Below, piece after piece: positions 18,205 through 26,743 of a stretch of 60,774 nt of DNA. The DNA comes from Pseudomonadota bacterium (GTDB lineage Bacteria > Pseudomonadota > Alphaproteobacteria > Rhizobiales > Beijerinckiaceae): the NCBI GenBank assembly GCA_023386155.1, contig JAEWKH010000082.1:1-60774 (forward strand). The letters run 5' to 3'. Position numbers and translations under genes: made by a program. The stretch's first letter is position 1. Each line of letters opens with the position of its first letter. The notes under the pieces are model-generated. The model was given only the letters and a program-made list of their open reading frames with translations, was not told the DNA's origin and did not search any database.

Positions 18205-19443
18205 TCAGGCTTGATCAAGGCCGTATAGCGAGTGGAGCGTGCGCACCGCAAGCTCCGTATAGGCCGATTCGATCAGGACTGAGAATTTAATCTCAGAAGT
18301 CGTGATCGCCCGGATGTTGATGCCCTTGTCGGCCAGGGCCTTGAAGGCGCGGGCCGCGACGCCCGCATGGCTGCGCATGCCGACGCCAATGGCCGAGACC
18401 TTCACCACGTCGGTCGCGCCCTGGAGCTCCTTGAAGGCGATCTCGTCCCGGTGGGCGTTGAGGATCGTGCAGGCCCGCTCGTAATCGGCGGTGGGTACCG
18501 TGAAGGTCAGGTCGGTGGTGGCGGCATTGTCGGACACGACCTGGATGATCATGTCCACGTTGATGTTGGCGTCCGCCAGGGGCACGAAGATCGAAGCGGC
18601 GATGCCCGGCTTGTCGGCGATGTCCCGCAGCGTGATCTGGGCTTCGTCGCGCGAATAGGCGATGCCCGTGACAACCTGCTGTTCCATGATGTCTTCCTCG
18701 TCGCAGATGAGGGTGCCGAGCTTGGGATCGGCGGGGTCGTCGAAGCTGGAGCGCACATAGGTCGGCACGCGATGCATCATGGCGAGCTCGACCGAGCGCA
18801 CCTGAAGCACCTTGGCCCCCAGCGAGGCCATTTCCAGCATTTCCTCGTAGGAAACCTTGTCCAGGCGCCGGGCCTTGGGCACGATGCGCGGATCGGTCGT
18901 GTAGACGCCGTCCACGTCCGTGTAGATGTCGCAGCGCTCGGCCTGGACGGCGGCGGCGAGCGCCACGGCGCTCGTGTCCGAGCCGCCGCGCCCCAGGGTC
19001 GTGACCCGGCCTGAGGGCTGGTGCACGCCCTGGAAGCCGGACACGACGGCAATTTCCCTGTTGTCGGTGAAGCCCTTGAGAATCCCCGTGCCGTCGATGG
19101 CGGCGATTCGCGCCGAGCCATGGGCCTCCGAGGTCATGATCGGGATCTGCCAGCCCTGCCAGGACCGGGCCTTGAGGCCCATCTCCTGCAGGGCGATGGC
19201 CAGGAGGCCCGAGGTGACCTGCTCGCCCGACGCGACGACCACGTCGTATTCCTTCGAATCGTAAAGGGCGTTGGCCTCTTTCACCCAGCCGACGAGCTCG
19301 TTGGTCTTGCCCGCCATGGCGGATACGACGACGGCGACGTCGTAACCGGCCTCGACCTCGCGTTTGACATGCCGCGCCACGTTGCGGATGCGCTCTACAT
19401 TGGCGACGGATGTTCCGCCGAACTTCATGACAAGACGGGGCAT
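18205..19443 (-). CDS. lysC: aspartate kinase
   Basis: A 412-residue enzyme that phosphorylates aspartate, the first step to lysine, threonine, methionine and diaminopimelate. It begins with the amino-acid kinase signature LVMKFGGTSVANVERI and contains the RGGSDTSAVALA and DVDGVYTTDPR motifs of the catalytic domain; two ACT regulatory domains occupy about residues 265-410 and should bind lysine and/or threonine for feedback control. Length fits the single-chain, alpha/beta-type aspartokinases. It lies between divergent ubiG and downstream ptsP, a gene order widely kept in Rhizobiales. Confidence 0.96.
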   Translation of the reverse strand: MPRLVMKFGGTSVANVERIRNVARHVKREVEAGYDVAVVVSAMAGKTNELVGWVKEANALYDSKEYDVVVASGEQVTSGLLAIALQEMGLKARSWQGWQIPIMTSEAHGSARIAAIDGTGILKGFTDNREIAVVSGFQGVHQPSGRVTTLGRGGSDTSAVALAAAVQAERCDIYTDVDGVYTTDPRIVPKARRLDKVSYEEMLEMASLGAKVLQVRSVELAMMHRVPTYVRSSFDDPADPKLGTLICDEEDIMEQQVVTGIAYSRDEAQITLRDIADKPGIAASIFVPLADANINVDMIIQVVSDNAATTDLTFTVPTADYERACTILNAHRDEIAFKELQGATDVVKVSAIGVGMRSHAGVAARAFKALADKGINIRAITTSEIKFSVLIESAYTELAVRTLHSLYGLDQA

Positions 19444-19575
19444 GGACGAAGGAGGCCGTGATGTGGAATTGAAATTTTGCCCCTTCGCGTCGCGAAAAGG
19501 CGCGTATACATGACGGTAGGGCCGCGCCCTGTCAACGCGCGGAAAGCATTTCTTCGCCTCAGGAAACAGGATCCC

Positions 19576-20319
19576 ATGTCACACGGCGCATCCACGACCA
19601 TCGACCCGGCCGAGGTCGCCCGTTTCGAGAAGATCGCCGAGACCTGGTGGGACCCGAAGGGGGCCATGAAGGTCCTGCACAAGTTCAACCCGGTGCGGCT
19701 GGCCTATATCCGGGACGAGGCCTGCCGCCGGTTCGGGCGCGATCCGCGCTCGGCCCGTTCCCTGGAGGGGCTCACGATCCTCGACGTGGGCTGCGGCGGC
19801 GGCGTGCTGTCGGAGCCGCTGGCGCGGCTGGGCGCCCGCGTGACCGGGCTCGATCCGGCGCCGACCAATGTCTCGGTCGCCCGGCTCCATGCGGAGCGGG
19901 CGGGCGTTCCGGTCGATTACCGCAACGACACGGTGGAGGCGGTGGTGGCGAAGGCCGAGACCTTCGACATGGTGCTCGCCATGGAGGTGGTCGAGCACGT
20001 GGCGGACCGGCAGGCCTTCGTGAATGCCTGCGTCCAGGCGGTGAAGCCGGACGGCTGCCTCGCCATGGCGACGATCAACCGGACCCTGCGCTCCTTCGCG
20101 TCCGCCATCGTGGGGGCCGAATACATCCTCGGCTGGCTACCCAAGGGCACTCACGAATGGGACAGGTTCGTCACGCCCGACGAGCTGGCCGACGCCATCC
20201 GCGTGGCGGGCTTCTCGGTTCTCGACCTGAAGGGCGTGACCTACAACCCCCTGCGCGATGCCTGGTCGCTCTCGTCGGACACGGGCGTCAACTACATGCT
20301 CCTCGCCGCGCGGGCGTGA
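19576..20319 (+). CDS. ubiG: ubiquinone biosynthesis O-methyltransferase UbiG
   Basis: A 247-residue SAM-dependent methyltransferase that makes both O-methylations in ubiquinone synthesis. It shows the family start ARFEKIAETWWDPKG and FNPVRLAYIRD, the SAM motif ILDVGCGGGVLSEPLA, and TINRT and LGWLPKGTHEWDRFV near the end. The ATG at 19576 has AGGA upstream; the 33-residue extension in the same frame is not conserved. It is divergent from lysC. Its last 28 bases overlap the 3' end of nhaA on the other strand, so the two genes converge with no terminator between them. Confidence 0.95.
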   Translation: MSHGASTTIDPAEVARFEKIAETWWDPKGAMKVLHKFNPVRLAYIRDEACRRFGRDPRSARSLEGLTILDVGCGGGVLSEPLARLGARVTGLDPAPTNVSVARLHAERAGVPVDYRNDTVEAVVAKAETFDMVLAMEVVEHVADRQAFVNACVQAVKPDGCLAMATINRTLRSFASAIVGAEYILGWLPKGTHEWDRFVTPDELADAIRVAGFSVLDLKGVTYNPLRDAWSLSSDTGVNYMLLAARA

Positions 20320-21506
20320 GGCTGCTCCCGCGGCGCGAGGCTGAGCACGACGTAGCCGGCAAGCGCCGAGAGGGCCGATCCCGTGAGCACGCCGATCTTG
20401 GTGGCGTTCGTCAGGGCCTCCTGGTCCGGGAACGCGAGGGCGCCGATGAACAGGCTCATGGTGAAGCCGATGCCGCAGAGCAGTGCGACCCCATAACATT
20501 GAGCCTTGCTCGCGCCCGCGGGCGTATCGGCGAGGTCGAGCCTGATCGCCAGCTCCGAAAAGGCGTAGACGCCGACCTGCTTGCCGATGAACAGGCCCAT
20601 GGCGATGCCGAGCGGCAGCGGGCTCAGGAGCGTGTCGAATGAGAGTCCAGAGAGCGGAACGCCTGCGTTGGCAAAGCCGAAGATCGGGATGATGGCGTAG
20701 GCGACAGGGCGGTGCAGCGCATGCTCCAGGCGGTGGAGCGGAGAATTCTCCTCGCGGGACTCCTTTGGATTGGGCTGCAGCGGCACCGTCAGCGCCAGGG
20801 CCACGCCCGCGAGGGTCGCGTGGATGCCGGATTGCAGCACGAAGAACCAAAGCACTGCGCCGACGAGCATATAGGGTATGAGGCTCGTGACGTTGAATCG
20901 GTTGAACGCGATGAGAACCGCCAGACACAGGAATGCCGCGCCGAGCATCGTGAGCGAGAGGCTGCTCGTGTAGAAGAGCGCGATGATGAGGATCGCCCCG
21001 AGGTCGTCGAGAATGGCGAGCGCCGTCAGGAAGATCTTGAGGGAGGTCGGCACCCGCGAGCCGAGGACAGCCAGCACGCCGAGCGCGAAGGCGATGTCGG
21101 TGGCGGTCGGGATCGCCCAGCCGCGATGAAGCTGCGGCTCGTTCCAGGTGACGGCGAGATAGATCAGGGCCGGCACGACCATGCCGCCGAAGGCCGCGAT
21201 GCCGGGCAGGATCCGGCGCGGCCAGGTGGAGAGTTGCCCGTCGAGCATTTCGCGCTTGATCTCGAGCCCCACCAGCAGGAAGAACACCGCCATCAGCGCG
21301 TCATTGATCCAGTGCAGGACGCTCAGGCCCAGGACATAGGTTTTGAGCACCGCGAAATAGGTGCTGGCCAGGGGCGAATTGGCCACCGCGAGGGCGATCA
21401 CCGTCACGCCCATGAGGATCATGCCGCCGGAGGCCTCGCTGTCGAAGAACCGGCGCATCAGGGAGATGCGCCGTTGAGGCTTCAGGTCGGTGGTCGGCTG
21501 ATCCAT
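20292..21506 (-). CDS. nhaA: Na+/H+ antiporter NhaA
   Basis: A 404-residue inner-membrane antiporter that expels sodium in exchange for protons and matters at alkaline pH or high salt. It shows about twelve membrane segments and the NhaA signatures: VFFLLVGLEIKREM, the ion-site sequence PTATDIAFALGVLAVLG, and ALAILDDLGAILIIALFYT with the paired aspartates used for transport. The C-terminal half carries GIGFTMSLFIGALAF. The start at 21506 (MDQPTTDLK) is followed by a short cytoplasmic tail. Its tail overlaps ubiG by 28 bases on the opposite strand. Confidence 0.95.
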   Translation of the reverse strand: MDQPTTDLKPQRRISLMRRFFDSEASGGMILMGVTVIALAVANSPLASTYFAVLKTYVLGLSVLHWINDALMAVFFLLVGLEIKREMLDGQLSTWPRRILPGIAAFGGMVVPALIYLAVTWNEPQLHRGWAIPTATDIAFALGVLAVLGSRVPTSLKIFLTALAILDDLGAILIIALFYTSSLSLTMLGAAFLCLAVLIAFNRFNVTSLIPYMLVGAVLWFFVLQSGIHATLAGVALALTVPLQPNPKESREENSPLHRLEHALHRPVAYAIIPIFGFANAGVPLSGLSFDTLLSPLPLGIAMGLFIGKQVGVYAFSELAIRLDLADTPAGASKAQCYGVALLCGIGFTMSLFIGALAFPDQEALTNATKIGVLTGSALSALAGYVVLSLAPREQPHARAARSM

Positions 21507-21605
21507 GGAATGCTCCCTGCAGCCTCAACCGGGCGTGAGGCGAATGGTTCGGGTAAAGCGCCCGGTTCCCCGCGTGTCCAATGACAAAACCGGGAGCGCC
21601 GCGGC

Positions 21606-22511
21606 TCAATCGAGCCTGACGGTCTCGACGAGATAGTCCAGGAAGGCGCGGACCCGCGCCGGCAGGTGGCCGCCGCCGACAAAGACCGCGTGAATGCTCT
21701 CGGCATCGCCGGGGTTGTAGGCTTCCAGGACGGGGACGAGCCGGCCGGCCTCCACGTCGGGCCCGATATGGAACCGGGACAGGCGGCTGATGCCGAGGCC
21801 GGTGAGCACGAGAAGCCGCATCGCCTCGCCGTCGCTGACTTGGGCGTTGCCGGTCGGCACGACGGCGGAGGCATGGCCTTTCCGATCCTTGAACGGCCAG
21901 CCGTTGCTCTGGCGGGCGAAGCTGAAGCCGAGAAGGTTGTGGCGCGCCAGCTCCTCCGGATGCCGGGGCGTGCCGTGCTTCTCCAGATAGGAGGGCGAGG
22001 CCACCAGCATCATCCGGCTCTCGCCGAGCTTGCGCGCCACGAGCTGCGAAGACTTCAGCGGCCCGACCCTTATGGCAACGTCGGCGCGGTCCGCGAGCAG
22101 GTCGATCACCGCATCCGTCAGCGTCATCTCGACATTCACCTCGGGATGCCGGGCGAGGAAACCCGGCAGGAGGGGAATCAGGTAATGGGTGCCGAAGGGG
22201 ACGTTCGTGTTCACCCGCAGGCGGCCGCGCGGGGCGGCTCCCGCCGCCACGCTGCGCTCCGCGTCGTCGAGGTCGGCCAGGATGCTCACGGCCCGGTCGT
22301 AGAAGGCCGAGCCCTCGGGCGTGAGCTGGAGCCGGCGGGTCGAGCGGTTGACGAGGCGGGCACCCAGGCGCGCCTCCAGCCGGGCGATCAGCTTGCTCAC
22401 GGCGGAGGGCGTCATGCGCAGGGCCCGGGCAGCGGCGGAGAAGCCGCCGAGATCGACGGCCCGGACGAAGACCTCCAACTCGCCGGACCGGTTGATGTCC
22501 ATCCTGGCCAT
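21606..22511 (-). CDS. LysR-family transcriptional regulator
   Basis: A 301-residue regulator with a winged helix-turn-helix in the first 65 residues (ELEVFVRAVDLGGFSAAARALRMTPSAVSKLIARLE) and a periplasmic-binding-protein-like effector domain from about residue 95. The downstream sequence (RGRLRVNTNVPFG) marks the CrgA-like group of LysR proteins. It is divergent from the MFS transporter gene at 22622, with a 110-bp shared region, so it very likely controls that gene and itself; a clear T-N11-A operator could not be picked out with confidence. The start may be the ATG at 22511 or the one nine bases further in. Confidence 0.92.
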   Translation of the reverse strand: MARMDINRSGELEVFVRAVDLGGFSAAARALRMTPSAVSKLIARLEARLGARLVNRSTRRLQLTPEGSAFYDRAVSILADLDDAERSVAAGAAPRGRLRVNTNVPFGTHYLIPLLPGFLARHPEVNVEMTLTDAVIDLLADRADVAIRVGPLKSSQLVARKLGESRMMLVASPSYLEKHGTPRHPEELARHNLLGFSFARQSNGWPFKDRKGHASAVVPTGNAQVSDGEAMRLLVLTGLGISRLSRFHIGPDVEAGRLVPVLEAYNPGDAESIHAVFVGGGHLPARVRAFLDYLVETVRLD

Positions 22512-22621
22512 TGTGACTTCAATTCATAAATGCTGTTCCTTCCGGCAGGCTAGTTCATAGGCGGCAAGGCGTCCATCTTCCGGCGACCCATCGATCCGTG
22601 TCGTTCTCAAGGACGCCTCCC

Positions 22622-23812
22622 ATGCCTCTTGCTCTCTATGCCCTGACCGCCGGCGCCTTCGGCATCGGCGTCACGGAATTCGTCATCATGGGCCTGCTGC
22701 TCCAGGTGAGCGCCGATCTCGGCGTCTCCATCTCGGCGGCGGGCCTGCTCATTTCCGGCTATGCCCTCGGGGTCGTGATCGGCGCGCCGCTGCTCACCGC
22801 CGTCACGGGCCGCTGGTCGCGCAAGACCGTGCTTCTCGCCCTCATGGTCGTGTTCACCCTCGGCAACCTCGCCTGTGTGGTCGCGCCGGACTACGCGACG
22901 CTGATGGCCGCCCGGGTGCTGACGGCCTTCGCTCACGGCACCTTCTTCGGCGTCGGGTCCGTCGTGGCGACGAGCCTCGTGCCGGCCGACAGGAAGGCCT
23001 CGGCCATCGCGATCATGTTCACCGGCCTGACGGTCGTCAACATCCTCGGCGTTCCCTTCGGGACCTGGCTCGGCCAGGCCTATGGCTGGCGCGCGACCTT
23101 CTGGGCGGTGACCTTCGTCGGCGTCGTGGCGTTCGCCGTCATCGCGCTCTTCGTCCCGAAGGACCGGGGGGAAGCTGCGGAGGGCGGCCGTCTCGGCGAG
23201 GAGCTGAAGGTTCTCGCCCGCCGCCCGGTGCTGCTCGGGCTTCTGACGACGGTGCTCGGCTATGCCGGCGTGTTCGCGGTCTTCACCTATATCGCCCCGA
23301 TCCTGACGCAGGTCACCGGCTTCTCCGAGGAGGCCGTCTCGCCGATCCTGCTCGTCTTCGGCGGCGGATTGGTGCTCGGCAACCTCGTGGGCGGCAGGCT
23401 CGCCGACCGCCGCCTGATGGCGACCCTGCTCGGGTCCCTCGGCCTGCTGGCCGTGGTGCTCGCCGCGATGACCTTCGGCACCCACAACCGGATCGCCGCC
23501 GTCACGTTCGTGGGCCTGCTCGGCGCCGCCGCCTTCGCGACAGTGCCGCCACTGCAGATGTGGGTTCTGGAAAAGGCCGACGGCGCGGGCCAGAGCCTGG
23601 CGTCCAGCCTCAACATCGCGGCCTTCAATCTCGGCAACGCCCTCGGAGCCTGGCTCGGCGGCTTCGTGATCGATCACGGGTTGGGCCTGGGCGCCATCAC
23701 ATGGGTCGCGGCCCTGCTGCCGGCCTCCGGCCTTCTCCTCGCCCTCTGGAGCCGCAGGCTCGACCGTGCCGGGGCGCCATCCGGATGGAAGCCCGTGAAA
23801 GCTCCGGTCTGA
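22622..23812 (+). CDS. MFS transporter, DHA1 (AraJ/YdhP-like) type
   Basis: A 396-residue major facilitator protein with about twelve membrane segments. It opens with LALYALTAGAFGIGVTEFVIMGLL, the usual start of the arabinose-polymer/drug efflux group, and has the MFS loop GRWSRKTVLLALM between helices 2 and 3 and ALIRD-like GRLADRRLM in the second half (GGRLADRRLM). These are proton-driven exporters of drugs or sugars. The ATG at 22622 has AAGGA eight bases upstream; a GTG 24 bases earlier is an alternative. Divergent pairing with the LysR gene suggests inducible efflux. Confidence 0.88.
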   Translation: MPLALYALTAGAFGIGVTEFVIMGLLLQVSADLGVSISAAGLLISGYALGVVIGAPLLTAVTGRWSRKTVLLALMVVFTLGNLACVVAPDYATLMAARVLTAFAHGTFFGVGSVVATSLVPADRKASAIAIMFTGLTVVNILGVPFGTWLGQAYGWRATFWAVTFVGVVAFAVIALFVPKDRGEAAEGGRLGEELKVLARRPVLLGLLTTVLGYAGVFAVFTYIAPILTQVTGFSEEAVSPILLVFGGGLVLGNLVGGRLADRRLMATLLGSLGLLAVVLAAMTFGTHNRIAAVTFVGLLGAAAFATVPPLQMWVLEKADGAGQSLASSLNIAAFNLGNALGAWLGGFVIDHGLGLGAITWVAALLPASGLLLALWSRRLDRAGAPSGWKPVKAPV

Positions 23813-23821
23813 CAGCGTCTT

Positions 23822-24355
23822 TCAACCGGATGCCATTTCAGCACTGGCCTTCCGGCGTCTCGTCCGGGAGGCCAGAATCGTTTCGAGCGTCACCGGGCGG
23901 AAGTCGAACGCATCCACGCCCACGTCGAACTGGCGCGTCTGCGGCTTCAACCTGGCGTGGGAATGACCGTGCAGGTCGATCCAGCCCCGGCCCATGTTCT
24001 TCCAGGTGCGGAAGGCGTAATGGCACATCATCAGGCCATGGCCGTCCAGCATGAGTTCGGCATAGGCCTGAACGCTCGCCCAGCCCTTCGCCGCAAGCGT
24101 CGCCGGGCCGTCGTTGTTGCCGATGATGAGATGCTTGCGGCCGTTGAGAATCCCAAGCAGCTCGTCGATCCGCTCCGGGCGCACATGCAGGGCGAAGTCG
24201 CCCAGGTGCCAGACCTCGTCCCCGGGCGAGACGGCCTCGTTCCAGTTGGCGACGAGGGCGGCATCGTGTTCGGGGATCGTCCTGAACGGACGCTTGTCGA
24301 TCCTCAGAACCCGAGGATCGCCGAAATGGGTGTCGCTGGTGAAGAAGACCGCCAA
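23822..24355 (-). CDS. calcineurin-like metallophosphoesterase
   Basis: A 177-residue cytoplasmic protein with the full metal-binding set of the superfamily: DTHFGD at residues 8-13, WHLGDFAL, GNND, MMCHYAF and the closing HGHSH. It is short, like the YfcE/phage-type group, and would hydrolyse phosphodiesters with two metal ions; the substrate cannot be told. It reads from a TTG start at 24355 with GAGGATGGG upstream, because residue 2-8 (AVFFTSD) begin the first strand and no ATG lies nearby. The basic C-terminal tail (TRRRKASAEMASG) is not part of the fold. Confidence 0.82.
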   Translation of the reverse strand: MAVFFTSDTHFGDPRVLRIDKRPFRTIPEHDAALVANWNEAVSPGDEVWHLGDFALHVRPERIDELLGILNGRKHLIIGNNDGPATLAAKGWASVQAYAELMLDGHGLMMCHYAFRTWKNMGRGWIDLHGHSHARLKPQTRQFDVGVDAFDFRPVTLETILASRTRRRKASAEMASG

Positions 24356-24432
24356 GAGAGCCCATCCTCATCGTCGTTTCAGCTGAGGCATAAGCCGGAA
24401 CGACCAGGGCGCGTTCCGATCGTGGCAGTACC

Positions 24433-24915
24433 CTACTTGAACATGCCTTCCCGCAGGTTGATGCCGTGTTCCTTGTAGGCCTTGAGCGCGCAGAGCATCT
24501 GCATCCAGCCCTGGCAATTGCCATAGGAGGATTGCAGACCGGCCTCCGTCTCGCGCCAGCCTTCCTCCGAGATCGTGACGAGCGTCCGCCGACCATCGTC
24601 GAGCGGTTCGAAGGTCATCGTCACCGTCGTCCTGTACCGGCCCGAAGCGGTCGCCTCATCTGCATTACCCGCCGGCTCGTCTCCGGCCTCCCATTGCAGG
24701 ACGATCCGCTTCTCCGGCACCACCTCGACGACCCAGACCGGGAACGCTCCCGGAAAGTCGTGGAAATCCCAGGTGACGGTTGCGCCGGTTTCCAGGCGGC
24801 CCTCGGCCCCGCCGGTCGTGAAATAGCGCGACAGCTCGGCGGGGTTGGCGACGGCCTCGAACACTTCGGCCACCGGCTTCGCAATCCTGGCAGACACCTT
24901 GAACGTCAGGTCCAT
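24433..24915 (-). CDS. SRPBCC (AHSA1-type) protein
   Basis: A 160-residue START-like protein. It shows the AHSA1 pattern: an initial strand DLTFKVSARIAKPVAEVFEAVANP, then LSRYFTTGGAEGRL, ITWDF-like VTWDFHDFPG, and the C-terminal long helix EAGLQSSYGNCQGWMQMLCALKAY. Such proteins bind hydrophobic ligands in a deep cavity; in bacteria they are very often paired with an ArsR-family regulator, as here. AAGGAGG lies six bases before the ATG. It is divergent from the regulator gene with a 46-bp gap holding a palindrome, so it is probably repressed by it. Confidence 0.88.
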   Translation of the reverse strand: MDLTFKVSARIAKPVAEVFEAVANPAELSRYFTTGGAEGRLETGATVTWDFHDFPGAFPVWVVEVVPEKRIVLQWEAGDEPAGNADEATASGRYRTTVTMTFEPLDDGRRTLVTISEEGWRETEAGLQSSYGNCQGWMQMLCALKAYKEHGINLREGMFK

Positions 24916-24942
24916 GACCGGCCTCCTTGCAGATCACGCCAT

Positions 24943-24964
24943 CATGTTATAAAAACATAACATG
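24943..24964. promoter_or_regulatory. palindromic operator between SRPBCC and ArsR genes
   Basis: CATGTTAT and ATAACATG form a perfect inverted repeat with a six-base A-rich centre. The right arm covers the ArsR ATG (24962-24964), and the left arm lies just upstream of the SRPBCC ribosome site, so one bound dimer could block both genes. AT-rich dyads of this kind are typical ArsR targets. Confidence 0.65.
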
Positions 24965-25285
24965 TCAAGCGACGCAGAAAGTGACCGAGTCTTCAAGGCC
25001 TTATCGGCCGCGACCCGTCGCGACATCCTCGATGCCTTGAAGGACAGGGCGCAGACGACCGGCGAGTTGTGTGCCCGATTCCCCGCGCTCGACCGCTGCA
25101 CCGTGATGCAGCATCTGAAGATCCTGGAGGGCGCGGATCTCGTGATCGTCAGGCGCGAGGGGCGGGAGCGGTGGAACCATCTCAATCCGCTCCCGATCAA
25201 GCACATCCACGACCGCTGGATCGGCGCCTATGCGGGCCGCGCGGTGGAAATGCTCGACCGGCTGAAGACGGATCTGGAAGGTTGA
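24962..25285 (+). CDS. ArsR/SmtB-family transcriptional regulator
   Basis: A 107-residue winged helix-turn-helix regulator: DRVFKALSAATRRDILDALKD leads, the recognition helix is in ALDRCTVMQHLKILEGADLVIVRREGRERW, and the C-terminal helix follows. No CxC-type metal site is present, so it belongs to the non-metal group usually found beside SRPBCC/AHSA1 genes, not to arsenic or zinc sensors. No ribosome-binding site precedes the ATG; the start codon sits within the palindromic operator, so the message may be nearly leaderless. It probably represses itself and the divergent SRPBCC gene. Confidence 0.88.
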   Translation: MSSDAESDRVFKALSAATRRDILDALKDRAQTTGELCARFPALDRCTVMQHLKILEGADLVIVRREGRERWNHLNPLPIKHIHDRWIGAYAGRAVEMLDRLKTDLEG

Positions 25286-25291
25286 ATCAAG

Positions 25292-25747
25292 CTAGTTTCG
25301 GTCATCCGGGATCGTGGGAAGCGGCATCACCTCAATGCCCTCCTCCAGCAGCGCTCTGGCTTCGGCGAGATCCGCCTCGCCGTAGATCGAGCGCTCTTCC
25401 GCTTCGCCGTAATGCATCTTGCGCGCTTCCTCGACGAAGCCTTTGCCCACGTTCTCCGAGTTCTTCATCACATGGTCGCGCAAGGCGCGGAGCGCATCCC
25501 GCAGCTGCCGCTCCCGCTCGGACAGAACGGCCACGGCCTGCGGCGCGGCCTCCGCGGCCGGCATGGGAGCGGGAGCCTTGTCCGTCCGCGCGACGGAGGG
25601 GGCCATGATCTGCTTCTCGACCTTGGCCGAGTTGCAGAACGGGCAGGTCACGAAACCGCGTTTGCGCTGCGTCTCGAACGCGTCACTCGAAGGAAACCAG
25701 CTCTCGAACTCATGGGCCTGCTCGCAGGCCAGGGCATACTTGATCAT
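25292..25747 (-). CDS. DUF1178-family protein
   Basis: A 151-residue protein with the DUF1178 pattern: MIKYALACEQAHEFESWF at the start, then a CPFC pair at about residues 36-39 preceded by Cys8, probably forming a small zinc ribbon, and the C-terminal segment KGFVEEARKMHYGEAEERSIYGEA followed by ALLEEGIEVMPLP. The function is not known. The family usually sits beside the nitrilase-type gene and glutaredoxin gene, as it does here, 43 bases downstream of the nitrilase-like gene on the same strand. A shared role in thiol or glutathione metabolism is only suggested by that context. Confidence 0.87.
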   Translation of the reverse strand: MIKYALACEQAHEFESWFPSSDAFETQRKRGFVTCPFCNSAKVEKQIMAPSVARTDKAPAPMPAAEAAPQAVAVLSERERQLRDALRALRDHVMKNSENVGKGFVEEARKMHYGEAEERSIYGEADLAEARALLEEGIEVMPLPTIPDDRN

Positions 25748-25790
25748 GTCCTGGTAAGACGTAGGGATTCAGGCTCGGAAAGGGAAGGGA

Positions 25791-26654
25791 TCAGGCGCTG
25801 GCCGCCCGATCCGTCTCGATGGTGGGAACGACCTCGACCCTGAAGGGCCGGGCGTTCTTGAGGGTCGGGATGCGGCCGCGCACCTCGGCCACGAGGGCGG
25901 TGTCGATCTCGGCCAGGAACACGCCCGGCTCCGTGCCGCCCTCCGCCAGCACCCGGCCCCAGGGATCGATGATGACTGAGTGACCGTAGGTCTCGCGCCC
26001 GTCCTCGTGCAGGCCGCCCTGAGCGGCGGAGATCATGAAGGAGCCGGTCTCGATGGCCCGCGCCCGGTGCAGCACGTGCCAATGGGCCTCGCCGGTCTGC
26101 CTGGTGAAGGCCGCCGGTGCGGAGAGGAACGAGGCGCCGTTGTCGGCGAGCGCCTTGTAGAGGGCGGCAAAGCGCACGTCGTAGCAGATGGTCATGCCGA
26201 GATAGCCCCAGGGCGTCTCGGCGGCCACGGCCGAGGCGCCGCCCGTATAGGTGGCCGATTCGCGCCAGCTCTCGCCGTTCGGCAGGTCCACGTCGTAGAG
26301 GTGGATCTTGTCGTAGGAGGCGATCACCTCGCCGTCCTGCCCGATGAGGAAGGCGCGGTTGGCGACCTTGTCGCCTTCCTTCACGGCGATGGAGCCGATC
26401 TGGACCACGATGCCCCGCTCCCGCGCCACCTCGCGCAGGGCGGCCAGCACCGGGTCCTGCGCCTCCGGCCCGACCTTGTCGAACAGCTCCGCCCGGTCCC
26501 GGCAGACGAGGGAGGTCATCTCCGGCGTCTGGGCGAAATGCGCGCCTTGGGCAGCGGCCTCACGCACGAGGGCGACCGCATCGTCGCGGTTCTTGAGGAC
26601 GTCGCGCCCGGAGCGCATCTGGACGCAGGCGGCGGTGAAGCGGGTCGAGGTCAT
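25791..26654 (-). CDS. carbon-nitrogen hydrolase (Nit-type amidase)
   Basis: A 287-residue nitrilase-superfamily enzyme. The catalytic Glu-Lys-Cys set is visible: Glu45 in TPEMTS, Lys in SYDKIHLYDVD (about residue 118) and Cys in MTICYDVRF (about residue 153). It most resembles the Nit1/Nit2 branch, which includes deaminated glutathione amidase; the nearby glutaredoxin gene agrees with a glutathione-repair role, but this is inference. It probably shares a transcript with the DUF1178 gene downstream. The start at 26654 (MTSTRFTAACVQM) matches the family N terminus. Confidence 0.85.
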   Translation of the reverse strand: MTSTRFTAACVQMRSGRDVLKNRDDAVALVREAAAQGAHFAQTPEMTSLVCRDRAELFDKVGPEAQDPVLAALREVARERGIVVQIGSIAVKEGDKVANRAFLIGQDGEVIASYDKIHLYDVDLPNGESWRESATYTGGASAVAAETPWGYLGMTICYDVRFAALYKALADNGASFLSAPAAFTRQTGEAHWHVLHRARAIETGSFMISAAQGGLHEDGRETYGHSVIIDPWGRVLAEGGTEPGVFLAEIDTALVAEVRGRIPTLKNARPFRVEVVPTIETDRAASA

Positions 26655-26743
26655 GAATTCTGGTCTCCGTCAGGCCTGTAATAAGGCCTCAAAAGACCAG
26701 CCTGTCCAGAGTCCGAGCGTTTGAAGCCGGGTTGGTTTCTGCT

